Positions 8,534 to 17,236 of a stretch of DNA of 30,537 bases are shown here, in pieces; position 1 is the stretch's first letter, and each line of letters starts with the position of its first letter. A program made the position numbers and the translations under genes. Source of the DNA: a virus; IMG/VR virus record IMGVR_UViG_3300035180_002510, positions 1 to 30,537 of that record. One strand, written 5' to 3'. The notes under the pieces were generated by a model. It ran no database searches, was not told the DNA's origin, and saw only the letters and a program-made list of their open reading frames with translations.

Positions 8534-9213
8534 ACATCCTCCACTCGGAAAGAACCGTCTTCCCCGAAGTGGATAGCGAGGCCTCCGACCATGAGGCTAT
8601 CCATGCCGCACACTTCCACGGGCAGATACCCTTGGAGCCGTGCGTGCTTGTTGTAAATCGAAACCGCCTTGCCCATGAACCCCCGGCGACTCATCAGCAT
8701 CAGGCCCCCGAAGAGCCTCCGCTGGTGATCGTCCATGGCCATGGGGACCATCTCGGGCGGGCATAGATCCCCGAGCGTCGCATCCAGGTACGGCCATCGC
8801 TCGATGGTCAGCTGGTAGCTCCGGAGGTCTTCCCCATCGGCCACACGGACGAAGCCTACCTGGCGCGCGAAGAGGTCCGCGGCCTTGTTGTCGGTGGGGA
8901 CCTTCGTCAGGATCTCCATGCACCCGGTCTCTGCGAAGGCAAAGCGCAGGGTATCCCGCACGATGGCCGCCGCGTTCTTCCCCCGGAAGGCCTCCAGGAG
9001 ACAGGTGTGGACCTCCACCGTGCCTTCGCTGTAGGGATCGAGGACGATGCAGCCGCCCCCGGTATCCTCCAGCAGCACGAACACCTTGTCGAAGGCCGGA
9101 CCGATGTCCAGGGGCGCCGTCCTCTTCCCCATCGTCGCCCACCGGTAAATCTCCTCGTGATTGAGGATCCGGTTGATTTCAGGGATGTCTTCGAGGGTCG
9201 CCAGCCTGAGCAT
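8500..9213 (-). CDS. GNAT-type N-acetyltransferase, 237 aa
   Basis: The protein starts MLRLATLEDIPEINRILNHE, the usual GNAT opening. It has an acetyl-CoA binding segment around FRGKNAAAIVRDTLRFAF (76-93) and the conserved end K.PTDNKAA..FARQVGF (104-121). A further C-terminal 100 residues do not belong to the core GNAT fold. ATG 9213 has GGTGGA 5 bases upstream and is preferred to the in-frame GTG at 9222, which lacks a ribosome site. GNAT proteins occur in the structural cassettes of several podoviruses, where the target is unknown. It may modify a virion protein or a host factor. The substrate cannot be read from sequence. Confidence 0.8.
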   Translation of the reverse strand: MLRLATLEDIPEINRILNHEEIYRWATMGKRTAPLDIGPAFDKVFVLLEDTGGGCIVLDPYSEGTVEVHTCLLEAFRGKNAAAIVRDTLRFAFAETGCMEILTKVPTDNKAADLFARQVGFVRVADGEDLRSYQLTIERWPYLDATLGDLCPPEMVPMAMDDHQRRLFGGLMLMSRRGFMGKAVSIYNKHARLQGYLPVEVCGMDSLMVGGLAIHFGEDGSFRVEDVCQPQLRVPVS

Positions 9214-9248
9214 CAGGTCCACCGGGAGAGGTCACTTCCTTTGAAGTG

Positions 9249-9262
9249 TAGCCATATGGCTA
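9249..9262. promoter_or_regulatory. 14-bp perfect palindrome upstream of the acetyltransferase gene
   Basis: TAGCCATATGGCTA is a perfect palindrome in the only clear gap (about 95 bases) between the small basic gene and the acetyltransferase, which is otherwise in a tightly packed operon. On the minus strand it is preceded by TAAAA and lies about 36 bases before the start codon. It may be an operator or a small hairpin; no promoter can be fixed with confidence. Confidence 0.4.
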
Positions 9263-9307
9263 TTTTAGGCATAGGCATTTGCTGAGCCAGGAGAATCCTG
9301 GGTTGGC

Positions 9308-9601
9308 CTACCGAGTTCGTGGCCAGAGTTGGCCGCGCCGGGGGCGCCCGTTGTAACCCCGCCAGAACAGCGTCATCTTCAGTGCCGTCATGGCCTGGAG
9401 GACCAGGCGGCGGGGGACAAGGACGGTGCGGCCTCGCGCCTGCACGGTGGGATAGTAGAGAGGCTTCCACAGTGCTGGGGCCACGCGCACGACCAGCGCC
9501 TGCCGAGGCACTAGGGGCAGGGGGCGCGGCGCGAGCACCGGGGCGGGCGCCCGGGGGTAGACGTCCGGCAGGTAGGTGATGGCCTTGACAGGGGTCGCCA
9601 T
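9308..9601 (-). CDS. Small basic protein, 97 aa, unknown
   Basis: ATG 9601 lies three bases after the stop of the 525-residue protein gene, so translation is probably coupled; the upstream ribosome site is weak. The product is rich in Pro, Arg and Leu (PRAPAPVLAPRPLPLVPR) and strongly basic, with no signal peptide or clear membrane helix. An overlapping frame on the same strand (9213-9608) looks less protein-like and was not chosen. Location between virion proteins suggests a small structural accessory. Confidence 0.5.
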   Translation of the reverse strand: MATPVKAITYLPDVYPRAPAPVLAPRPLPLVPRQALVVRVAPALWKPLYYPTVQARGRTVLVPRRLVLQAMTALKMTLFWRGYNGRPRRGQLWPRTR

Positions 9602-9604
9602 GGG

Positions 9605-11182
9605 TCACACCGGCTTGCTGACGCCACAGCAGATCGCGCCGTTGTTCACCTTGAGGAACCAGGTCGCCGGGCTAGCGACATCGCCAATGAAGTGCCGGTG
9701 CCGCGTGGTCCCGTCCGCGCCGCGGGTCACACCCATCAGCGTGTTCCCGCCGCTGGTGCCAGCGTAGGTGAACTCCTCCCTGCCGATGATGACGCCCCCC
9801 GCCGAGGGGAGCGCGGCGGTGCTGCTCAGCAGAATGCTGGTGTAGGCTGTGGTAGCATCGAGGACCTGCGCCAGAGTGGGATAGGTGCTGGGTGCAGGTT
9901 GGATCTGAGACAAGGCCGAGACCTCATTGGGCTCGGCGCCATTCCACTTGTGGAAATCCGGGAGATTGCTGGCGGGTAGCCACTTTGTAGAGGCGATTCC
10001 CCCCGCTGCTCGCAGATAGTCCCCGCTGGAGCCAAGGGGAGCCACTTTGTATTCGTCCAAGCCCCTGTCGTCTCCATCAATGCCGAGCTGACCCAGCGTG
10101 AATGGCCCCCAAAACTGGGTGGTGGGGGTAAAGCCTCCAGGAGCATCACCAAAACTAGAGGGGCTATCAGACACCATGCAGGGCGCTCCCATACCCACCC
10201 ATGGACTGAAGTCTGCGGTGTATAGGGGCGACAGCGCGGTGTCCCCCGTGTTCGACACTCCGGGTGCTGAGTAGGCCGAGAAGACACTCCATACATGCGT
10301 GACGACGCCATATCCAAGTTTGGCATTGCTGCCAAACTCGCAGACCCACAGCTCGATGGGTGTGCAGTAGGGGGAAGGCGGCATCATGGCCAGCGCCTCA
10401 GCGTGGTCAATATAGCTGGCCCCGATAGGCCCCGTCACGCCGCTGATGCACTTCGTCGAGAGACTGAAACTGCGGCTCCAGACCTCCATGTAGTAGACGA
10501 ATCCGTTGGTGAGATCCACGTTCACAGAGTAGGCATAGGACAAACCCACACGAGCATAGTCGGACTGCGCCCCGGCTCGAACTTGCAGTGACATGTATTG
10601 CAGGAGCGTAACTGTGGGATCAGCCATGTGGTTAATTGGGTCAGGGAGTCCGTTAATCGCGTAAAGCAAACTGTCCCCAAAGGTTTTGCGCGCTAATTCG
10701 ACGCAATCCTTATCATTGAATCGAATGTCCCAATCAGATAAAAATGGTATTGACGCAGCACTATCCAGCAATGCATAGGCGAATGTCCTGAAATTATCCA
10801 GGTATGTGCTGGTGGAAGACCCTGTCTGTCCATAAACCGCAGTGTCTCCAAACTTTGCACCTACACGCCAATTACCTGAGCAGTAGGGGTTAGCGAGCAA
10901 ATACATCTTCTCGTGGTAGGCATCTGCGATGCACACCTGGTAGCTGCCGATCTTCATCGTCTCGTTGTCCGGGAAGTAGATCCGCACCACCTCTCGGAAG
11001 GTGCTGGTCCCGACAGCCTCCGTGGAAGGGGGGATCAGGTCTGAGTAGCCGCCCAATCCATCCACCTGGGCCAGAAGCTGCCACCCGTTGTCGGTGAGGT
11101 GCCCAACGAATCGGTTCTGCATCTGGGTGATCGTGTAGCCAAGGGGAATGTCCAGGAGGTAGGTGCTGAGGAAGGTGGACAT
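9605..11182 (-). CDS. Virion-associated protein, 525 aa, probable tail or fibre component
   Basis: ATG 11182 follows GGAG. The protein has three parts. Residues about 1-85 begin MSTFLSTYLLDIPLGYTITQ. Residues about 87-197 are encoded by clearly more A+T-rich DNA (10590-10920). The remainder is aromatic- and Ser/Gly-rich and ends with a segment (LLSSTAALPSAGG, IGREEFTYAG, GVTRGADGT) seen in many phage tail proteins, where a short beta unit mentions the pattern 'G.E..Y......L.GV.RG..GT...H'. It sits between the collagen-like fibre and the acetyltransferase, so a receptor-facing or baseplate-like role is likely. It has no recognised catalytic motif. Confidence 0.6.
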   Translation of the reverse strand: MSTFLSTYLLDIPLGYTITQMQNRFVGHLTDNGWQLLAQVDGLGGYSDLIPPSTEAVGTSTFREVVRIYFPDNETMKIGSYQVCIADAYHEKMYLLANPYCSGNWRVGAKFGDTAVYGQTGSSTSTYLDNFRTFAYALLDSAASIPFLSDWDIRFNDKDCVELARKTFGDSLLYAINGLPDPINHMADPTVTLLQYMSLQVRAGAQSDYARVGLSYAYSVNVDLTNGFVYYMEVWSRSFSLSTKCISGVTGPIGASYIDHAEALAMMPPSPYCTPIELWVCEFGSNAKLGYGVVTHVWSVFSAYSAPGVSNTGDTALSPLYTADFSPWVGMGAPCMVSDSPSSFGDAPGGFTPTTQFWGPFTLGQLGIDGDDRGLDEYKVAPLGSSGDYLRAAGGIASTKWLPASNLPDFHKWNGAEPNEVSALSQIQPAPSTYPTLAQVLDATTAYTSILLSSTAALPSAGGVIIGREEFTYAGTSGGNTLMGVTRGADGTTRHRHFIGDVASPATWFLKVNNGAICCGVSKPV

Positions 11183-11192
11183 GGGGGCTCCG

Positions 11193-12581
11193 TCAGGGTT
11201 GGACTTCGGTTATTTTGATGTAACTCGCAAAAGAACCACCATAAGCGTTTCCAACATTATCGCTATTTACATAGATGGTCTGTGCGCTCCCTGTCGTCCC
11301 GAGACGGGCACTAATGTTTATAGGAGAAGTTGTTCCTGAAACCTTTTTGGCAGCAGCCTTGACCTGGTGACCATAGCTGTTTGAAACGAACATACCGATC
11401 CCGTCAGCATTAGGCCCGTGGCCAATAAAGAGTGTCAACATTGTGCCAGTTGTCACACCACAATAGACGTTCATCAAACTTTCTACGATCAATATATTGG
11501 TTGCGCTTTTCGGCGTGTAGGACGTAGTTAATACCTGGAATCCCTCGGTTATCTGTGGAATCGTATTATCGTTTGGGATCTGGACTGTCCCGCTGACGAC
11601 AGTAGACAGGACCACCATGATTTCGTTGACGACTTTCCCGCCCCCGCTTCCCGCAGGCCCCACCAGCGAAGTCCCCGCAGGCCAGGCGCCCGCCGCCTTC
11701 GGCCCGAAAATGAAGTGCGTCGTCGTGTTGATCCAGAAGTCCCCATCCGTGCCATCCGTCGCCGTGGGATCCACAGCGCCGTAGCGGACCGTCTTCCCAT
11801 CCAGGCCAGCTGGGCCAGTTGGGCCAGTGGGGCCGGTTGCACCTGCGGGGCCAGGAGGACCTGCGGGGCCTGCGGGGCCGGCGGGGCCAGGTGCCCCCGC
11901 AGGCCCCGGCACGGTACTGTCTGCGCCGGCTGGCCCCATTGGGCCCTGGAGACCTTGAGGCCCTTGGGGGCCAGCGGGTCCCACGGGTCCCTGTATCCCG
12001 CTGGGCGCCACCTGCTCCTGGGGGAGGATCATGAAGTCGAGGTTGATGGGCCCGCTGTACCCCGTCTCCATGTTGGTGACGGCGAGATACGCCTTCTTCC
12101 CTATGGGGCTATCCAGGTTGTCGAAGAAGGGGACCGGTGAGAACCCAATGGTTAGATAATCCGGGGCATAGGTTGCCACCTCGCCCATGATCCCGTGGCC
12201 AGGGATTGGATCCTGCGAGTAAGGCCGGGTGGCATCGAGGGTGCGGGCGGCGTCCGTGGCATAGACGCGAATCCACGCCGGATGATCCGACCCCACGCTG
12301 ATCATGTCACAGCTCTCGGTGAACTCCACCTCGAGATGGGCCGTCTGGTAGTAGGCGATCGAGGTGGTGCAGGCCGTGACGTGCTTGCGGCCCTTGGGCG
12401 CGACGTAGGTGACGCTCTGGGAAGGTGTCAGTCTTCCAGCGTACTGCGAGATGAGGTCCGAGATTGCTGCATGCCCTAGCTGGCCCTTCTGGAGCGAGAC
12501 CAGGCGGCGCTCCACCTCCTGGAAGACACGCGTCAGTTCGCCCTGATTGACAGACTGGGGGATGAGGCTGCCCCCGCTCAC
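11193..12581 (-). CDS. Collagen-like tail fibre protein, 462 aa
   Basis: The start is GTG 12581, which overlaps the preceding stop (GTGA) and has GGGGGTGA upstream. Residues 1-190 form an N-terminal attachment region; residues about 195-262 are Gly-X-Y repeats rich in Pro and Ala ([14 protein letters not shown]), interrupted once near 221-225. A linker ([20 protein letters not shown]) follows, then a C-terminal beta domain (about 317-462) with the features [24 protein letters not shown] and [14 protein letters not shown]. This C-terminal pattern is common at trimeric phage fibre tips. The C-terminal 430 bases are markedly more A+T-rich than the rest, a sign of exchange of the receptor-binding tip. 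Confidence 0.85.
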   Translation of the reverse strand: MSGGSLIPQSVNQGELTRVFQEVERRLVSLQKGQLGHAAISDLISQYAGRLTPSQSVTYVAPKGRKHVTACTTSIAYYQTAHLEVEFTESCDMISVGSDHPAWIRVYATDAARTLDATRPYSQDPIPGHGIMGEVATYAPDYLTIGFSPVPFFDNLDSPIGKKAYLAVTNMETGYSGPINLDFMILPQEQVAPSGIQGPVGPAGPQGPQGLQGPMGPAGADSTVPGPAGAPGPAGPAGPAGPPGPAGATGPTGPTGPAGLDGKTVRYGAVDPTATDGTDGDFWINTTTHFIFGPKAAGAWPAGTSLVGPAGSGGGKVVNEIMVVLSTVVSGTVQIPNDNTIPQITEGFQVLTTSYTPKSATNILIVESLMNVYCGVTTGTMLTLFIGHGPNADGIGMFVSNSYGHQVKAAAKKVSGTTSPINISARLGTTGSAQTIYVNSDNVGNAYGGSFASYIKITEVQP

Positions 12582-13003
12582 GCATCACCCCCATCCATCA
12601 CCTCATAGAACACCTCGTAGCCCGTGAGGCGCCCCTGGAAGGCGATGAAGAGGTCGATGTCGTAGCCGATGCCCAGGCCACGTGGGATGTTGAGCCGGCG
12701 GGGGCGCTTCGGGCCCTCCTGCGCGAAGAGCGTGCCCCAGGCGACCAGCCGGTTCTGGATCCAGGCCTTGACGTAGGCCATGCCCTCCCCATTGATCTCC
12801 ACGGACTGGTACCGCTTGAGCAGGCCCGGGTCCGGCTTACCCATGGGGCCCGTCCGGATGGTGAGGGGGATGAGTTGCCCCTCCAGGGGGGACAGTTCGG
12901 CGAGAACGGCGGTGTAGGTGCGCCCGATGTCGAAAAAGTTGGAGGTGTCATTGTCCTTGGAGAGCAGGCATTGCTGGAGGTCGAGAATGTTGGTCAAATC
13001 CAT
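12578..13003 (-). CDS. Tail-associated protein, 141 aa, unknown
   Basis: ATG 13003 follows GAGGGTGA, within the end of the nozzle gene region; the stop overlaps the fibre start by 4 bases. The sequence ([20 protein letters not shown], then [16 protein letters not shown]) is a compact mixed alpha/beta protein with no signal peptide. Tight coupling on both sides suggests that it acts with the nozzle-like protein and the fibre, perhaps as the fibre attachment piece. No family was recognised. Confidence 0.6.
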   Translation of the reverse strand: MDLTNILDLQQCLLSKDNDTSNFFDIGRTYTAVLAELSPLEGQLIPLTIRTGPMGKPDPGLLKRYQSVEINGEGMAYVKAWIQNRLVAWGTLFAQEGPKRPRRLNIPRGLGIGYDIDLFIAFQGRLTGYEVFYEVMDGGDA

Positions 13004-13016
13004 AGATCACCCTCGA

Positions 13017-15704
13017 TCAGACAATGAGATGGGGTCCGTACTGCCGGAGGAGCAGGAAGGCTTGATCTCGGTCGGTCACGTGGGCGTGCTCGGGCCGGAG
13101 CCCAAGGTGGAAGACTGGGTAGCCCCCCTCGTTCCGGCGTGTGGTGTCCACCACCAGGGTCCCGTGTCTGCCGAAGGTGTCGCCCGTGAAGTAGAGGTAG
13201 TACTTCCCCCGCCAGTAGAAGCTGCGCACGTCCTCAAGGACCCCCCGCATGGGAAGCGTCTCGTCGATCTGACGCTCCTGCTGCAGGCCATCTGCCGCCG
13301 GCAGGCCCCGCGTGCATTTGGCCCAGCCCGCCGTGCTGCGGGTGGGGATCCACCAGGTCGGCCACCGGACGGAGGCTGAGGCCGCGGAGAACAGGGAGGG
13401 TTCGATCTTCCCGTCCGTGATGGGGACTGAGGTGTTCAGTTCCAATTGGAAGGCCATGAGCCCACGAGGGCTCAGGTACATGAGCCCGGCGGCCGTGTGC
13501 TGGATGCTGTTCGGAGCGTTGCACCCATCCCGCGCGCCGGTCATGGTGAAGGACACGTTGAAGGGGTCGGTCCCGTCGAACCGCCCGACGCCGTTGGGGA
13601 GGAGCACCACCATCGCGGGCCCGTAGGAGGCCAGGCCCACCGGTGGGAAGGGGAAGTTGCGTCGGCAGGCGTTGGGCCATGCATCGGGCCGATTCACGGG
13701 GGTCCAGATCACGGAGTTGTCCACGATGGCCCAGAGCACGCCGTTGTGGAGTGTGGGGAAGCGCATGCCCAAGGGCGGCGGATTGAAGACGACTTGGACA
13801 TCCCCCTCCGTAGTGGCTGCGGTATAGGATGAATCGCAGGTCACGGAGAGCCCCTGGACGGGCTTGTAGTCGATGACCTCGGTCTGGCTGATGGGGTAGA
13901 CGCCCTGCTGAAGCGCGACGCCTCCTGTGGCCCCCCGCTGCACGTAGAGTGCCCACTTGTCCACGAACTGGAAGTCGGGGTTGGCCATCTTGTAGACGCG
14001 AGTGCTGCTGGTGGCATCGTCAAACTGGGTGAGCACCTTCACGTAGAACTCGTCCGGAGTGCCAACACGCGAGACAGGGTGGATGCCGTTCAACTCCAGA
14101 TAGCCCGAGAAGGAGAGCAGGTCGTCTTTCGCTAGACCATGGGCAACCTTCACCACCTTGGTCTCCGGTGCTTTGGCCATCCATCCCCAGGGCATGAGAT
14201 TGATCATGGAGTCGGAGCTATCCCACAGGATCGAGGCATCCTCGGCAATGTAGAAGGCCCTCGTGCGGGAAGTGTTCACGGTGGGAGGGGCCGCGCTAGG
14301 AAGGGAGGTCGCAAGGGAGTTGAACTCCAGATACAGCACCTCTGGTGGCAACTGGGCGACGAGCTTCCCGTTCACATAGACGTGGAAACCATCAGCATCC
14401 CCCGATGGATAGCTCCATTGGAGCAGGGCATTGACCCCCGCCGTTGTGGTCCAGGCCGCCGAAACAGAGGGCAGTGATTCGGCGGGGGCGCCGATGCCAG
14501 AGAGCCCTGTTCGAATCAGATCCCATCCAGCACCACGGAAGGCCACCACCTGGGCCGTCAAGGCGGTTCCTGTCGCCCATACGGGAGTGGCCGCACTTCC
14601 TGCGCCAAAGGCCGTGATGGTGGGGGCGGGGAGGTCGCTGGTGAAGGTGGAGATCTTGTAGACGTGCTTCGAAAGGTTGGGATCAATGCTTCCGTTGGCA
14701 GGGACGATGCCCACCTCGTCTCCAAGCGACAGCCCGTGGTCGATGTTGGTGGTCAGGATTCGCCGCGATCCTACCGCCCGCAGGGCCGACCCGATGATGT
14801 TGTGGGTCAGGACCGTCTTGTATGCCGGTGCGCCCGTGACGACCGAGGCCCCGTCGAACAGGCCTTCCAGATCGGGGTTCCGGGTGATCTTGCAGACTTT
14901 CCCTTGGTCCACGCGGGGGGAAAGGGGTGATGGGCCGCTCTCGTCGATGTGCCCGTTCACGTTCCGCAGGAAGGTGTGGAAGTAGAAGAAGACATCGGTC
15001 TGGTCCAGGTTGGCAGCGTACTCACCGCTGGGCGACAGGCTCCCGTCGTCCACGAACTGGGTCACATCGGGCGCCACCTCGTCAAGGATCTGTTCCTTGC
15101 CAGAGGTCCGACCGTAGATCACTACGGAGATGACATCGGTCAGTGTGGTCGTGGACCACTTGAGGACAGGGGATTGTCCCTTCGTGATGGCAACCGTGGT
15201 CCCCGGGCCGGCTGGGATCAGGCCGTCCTTAGTCCGGTATCCCAAGCGGTAGGTAACGGATCCATCAGGAAGGGCACTCCCCGTGGGGTTGATGTCCACC
15301 GTGAGTCCAGCCGGGTAGGCGATGACATCCGTGCTCACCGTGACGGCACATTTGGGGCGCGCCGTCCCAAGCAGAGCCTCTACGCCATCGATCACCTTCA
15401 TGGCCCGCTTGGGCGCCGTGGGGGAGTACCCGGAGCCGGTGTAATAGAGGCGCTCCTGCTTGCCCACGTACTCGGCGGCCCAGTGCCGGTGATCCACGGA
15501 GAAGTGCCACTTCCCCCGATATTCGAAGATGTGGACCGTCCCCGCGGGCGCGTCCTGCCGGTAGACCGGGGAGCGGTAGGAAGAGGCGGCGAAGGCCGTC
15601 ATGTCTGCATTGTCGATGAAGACGGCATAACCGTCTCCCAGCAGGCGCGGCTCCACCACTGAACTTATCCCCTTGGTGTAGTCCACCCGGAAAGACCGCG
15701 CCAT
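13017..15704 (-). CDS. Tail nozzle/hub-like protein, 895 aa
   Basis: ATG 15704 lies 6 bases after the preceding stop, with AAGAGGT upstream. The long beta-rich protein opens MARSFRVDYTKGISSVVEPR. Around residues 230-265 it has a YFHTFLRNVNGHIDESGPSP segment, and near 640-760 a series typical of podovirus nozzle and hub proteins: a contact strand (VIWTPVNRPDAWP), a G.ASYGPAMVVLLPNGVGRF strand, and AGLMYLSPRGLMAFQ. Related proteins form the tail nozzle through which DNA leaves (T7 gp12 or P22 gp10 role). The length is within the range of this group. Identification is from the repeated strand pattern, not from a catalytic motif. Confidence 0.7.
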   Translation of the reverse strand: MARSFRVDYTKGISSVVEPRLLGDGYAVFIDNADMTAFAASSYRSPVYRQDAPAGTVHIFEYRGKWHFSVDHRHWAAEYVGKQERLYYTGSGYSPTAPKRAMKVIDGVEALLGTARPKCAVTVSTDVIAYPAGLTVDINPTGSALPDGSVTYRLGYRTKDGLIPAGPGTTVAITKGQSPVLKWSTTTLTDVISVVIYGRTSGKEQILDEVAPDVTQFVDDGSLSPSGEYAANLDQTDVFFYFHTFLRNVNGHIDESGPSPLSPRVDQGKVCKITRNPDLEGLFDGASVVTGAPAYKTVLTHNIIGSALRAVGSRRILTTNIDHGLSLGDEVGIVPANGSIDPNLSKHVYKISTFTSDLPAPTITAFGAGSAATPVWATGTALTAQVVAFRGAGWDLIRTGLSGIGAPAESLPSVSAAWTTTAGVNALLQWSYPSGDADGFHVYVNGKLVAQLPPEVLYLEFNSLATSLPSAAPPTVNTSRTRAFYIAEDASILWDSSDSMINLMPWGWMAKAPETKVVKVAHGLAKDDLLSFSGYLELNGIHPVSRVGTPDEFYVKVLTQFDDATSSTRVYKMANPDFQFVDKWALYVQRGATGGVALQQGVYPISQTEVIDYKPVQGLSVTCDSSYTAATTEGDVQVVFNPPPLGMRFPTLHNGVLWAIVDNSVIWTPVNRPDAWPNACRRNFPFPPVGLASYGPAMVVLLPNGVGRFDGTDPFNVSFTMTGARDGCNAPNSIQHTAAGLMYLSPRGLMAFQLELNTSVPITDGKIEPSLFSAASASVRWPTWWIPTRSTAGWAKCTRGLPAADGLQQERQIDETLPMRGVLEDVRSFYWRGKYYLYFTGDTFGRHGTLVVDTTRRNEGGYPVFHLGLRPEHAHVTDRDQAFLLLRQYGPHLIV

Positions 15705-15710
15705 GTCCGG

Positions 15711-16373
15711 TTACCTCTTGCAGATGACGATATAGTTGGCTGTACTGGCGCCGTCGGTGGACCCATGGTTGGACCCTCCTCCTCCGGACGTGATAGACAC
15801 CCCGCAGGTGACGACGAGGTTGACATCCACCGTGCATTTGTTGGCCCAGCTGGTTGCCTCGGATCCCGTCGAGTAGGCCGCGTTGTTCATGGAGACAAGC
15901 ACGCCCCATACCTGTGACTTGTCGGCCCGTGTGTTGTCGGAGAATACCGGCAAAGGGATGGTGCCCCCATCCGCCACGGTCCCGTAGCCTACGGCCAGGT
16001 TGCTGCCAATGGTGATGTTCCCATTCGTACCGCCGATGGCGTTTGAAATCAGGTTGTTGATGGTTGTCAGCATGGCCGTCAACTGGTCCTTGACCCATTG
16101 CTGGTCCGCGAGGTCGATCCCATTGGAGGTGGGAACGCCTGTGAGAGGCGTATCCACCAGGGGCGCCAGGCCGTGGGCGCCCAGGAGAGGGCCCAGCATG
16201 GTCCCACCCCGGATCGAGACGTTCCCGAAGTTCGGAAGTTCCCAGTTCCCGATCTCATTCCAGGTGAGATCTAACTTCCGGACCGCGGCGGTGCCATCGT
16301 CTCGAAGCCAGGTGGTCCCTGGGGTCAGGTCTGTGGGCTCAATGGCTTGCTGGTACGTGCTTACCACCGGCAT
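15711..16373 (-). CDS. Putative short tail/fibre protein, 220 aa
   Basis: ATG 16373 follows AGGAG with a 6-base spacer and overlaps the preceding gene by 35 bases. A short N-terminal part (PVVSTYQQAIEPTDLTPGTT) is followed by a fibre-like motif GGTMLGPLLG with a later DLADQQWVKDQL segment, the arrangement found at the junction of many phage fibres. The C-terminal half is rich in Gly, Ser, Thr and Asn and probably forms a beta structure. It may be a small tail-tip or neck-fibre protein. No enzyme motif is visible. Confidence 0.55.
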   Translation of the reverse strand: MPVVSTYQQAIEPTDLTPGTTWLRDDGTAAVRKLDLTWNEIGNWELPNFGNVSIRGGTMLGPLLGAHGLAPLVDTPLTGVPTSNGIDLADQQWVKDQLTAMLTTINNLISNAIGGTNGNITIGSNLAVGYGTVADGGTIPLPVFSDNTRADKSQVWGVLVSMNNAAYSTGSEATSWANKCTVDVNLVVTCGVSITSGGGGSNHGSTDGASTANYIVICKR

Positions 16374-16719
16374 CGGCTACTCCTATCAGCTGCATGAAGT
16401 CCTGGATCGCCTTGTTGGCTTTGGAGGGATCGTTTCTGCCGGCATCCTTCGAAAGCAGCAGGTAGAGCGCCCCCACACAGAGATGGGGGTGATGGGGGAC
16501 GGGGATCCGGGGGTCTGGGGTCCCGGTAGGCGTGCCCAGCACCATGCCCACGGGCGCTTCCAGCACTCCGATGGTGGGGGTCAGGGCAGCCATGGGCGGG
16601 CAGAGCTGCATCCGGTTTCCGTCCAGGGTCATCACCTTGGAGGGGTAGCCGGTCTCGGAGCGCCAGGACGGGTTCCGAAGGTCTTCCGCAGATTTGGTGG
16701 TGCGGTCGAGCACGCGCAT
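16339..16719 (-). CDS. C-terminal half of a head-tail adaptor protein (split), 126 aa
   Basis: ATG 16719 has its own ribosome site (GGAGG, 5 bases) that overlaps the stop of the preceding gene. The sequence reads like the second half of phage adaptor (P22 gp4-like) proteins: a W-R-x-x-T-G-x-P core (NPSWRSETGYP), a strand reaching R(M)QLCPP, a PRIPVPHHPHL motif that in intact relatives contacts the portal, and a helix ending KANKAIQDFMQLIG. It lacks the N-terminal helical part, which is encoded just upstream in another frame. The two chains may assemble together. Identification is by family pattern, from memory. Confidence 0.65.
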   Translation of the reverse strand: MRVLDRTTKSAEDLRNPSWRSETGYPSKVMTLDGNRMQLCPPMAALTPTIGVLEAPVGMVLGTPTGTPDPRIPVPHHPHLCVGALYLLLSKDAGRNDPSKANKAIQDFMQLIGVADAGGKHVPASH

Positions 16720-16729
16720 GGCCGCCTCC

Positions 16730-17233
16730 TCAAGTCAGGTGAACATCAACGGATTGGACATCCCGAAGCCCACCCAGGGTGACTAGGCAGCTCACGGTGA
16801 CCACGGCCCCGACCAGGGCCATGCCTGTGACTGAAATCGTGTTGGTGCCCTGGCCCGCGCCCATGGAACCCCCCGCTACGCTCCAGAAGAAGGTGGCGCC
16901 GGCCTGGGACGGAACGCTGGCAGAGAAGACGGCCCCATTCGGAGATGAGGCCGGAGCGGTGATCGTGGCATTAGGCCCCGTGGTCGGGGGGTCGGGGATC
17001 ATAACCCGATCGATCAGGATGAACCCCGGGGGCACCGTGAAGATGCCATCGGCGCCGGTCGCTGCCGTAGCGGGCTCTTCCTTGTAGGTGCAGTGGGTCA
17101 GCTCGGCATAGCGGGTCTGCGCCCAATTCAGGGCCGTCACGATCTCGTCATCGGTCCAGGCGGTGGAGTTCCCTTCATAGGAGGGATCCCCCGCGAGGCT
17201 CCGAGTCATGGCGATGAGACTGGTGAGGTCCAT
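16730..17233 (-). CDS. N-terminal half of a head-tail adaptor fused to an Ig-like domain, 167 aa
   Basis: ATG 17233 follows GAGGGGTGA within the end of the preceding gene. Residues 1-75 match the opening of adaptor proteins: a helix (TSLIAMTRSLAGDPSYEG), the W-T-D-D-E-I pattern, NWAQTRYAELTH, then PPGFILIDRVMI. Instead of the usual second half, residues about 86-167 form an Ig/PKD-like beta domain (ATFFWSVAGGSMGAGQGTN, then a VTGMALVGAVVTVS strand). The missing half is the next gene. Ig-like domains on phage virions often help attachment to cell surfaces or glycans. The joined shape of the domains is inferred. Confidence 0.65.
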   Translation of the reverse strand: MDLTSLIAMTRSLAGDPSYEGNSTAWTDDEIVTALNWAQTRYAELTHCTYKEEPATAATGADGIFTVPPGFILIDRVMIPDPPTTGPNATITAPASSPNGAVFSASVPSQAGATFFWSVAGGSMGAGQGTNTISVTGMALVGAVVTVSCLVTLGGLRDVQSVDVHLT

Positions 17234-17236
17234 GCT

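Noticed and set aside
9213-9608. 131-codon frame on the minus strand overlapping the small basic gene
   Set aside because: It is Pro/Ala/Gly/Arg-rich without a ribosome site. The 97-codon frame coupled to the preceding stop is more reasonable.
16700-16740. Programmed frameshift between the two adaptor halves
   Set aside because: A GGAGG ribosome site sits exactly before the second start codon, so separate initiation explains the arrangement better.
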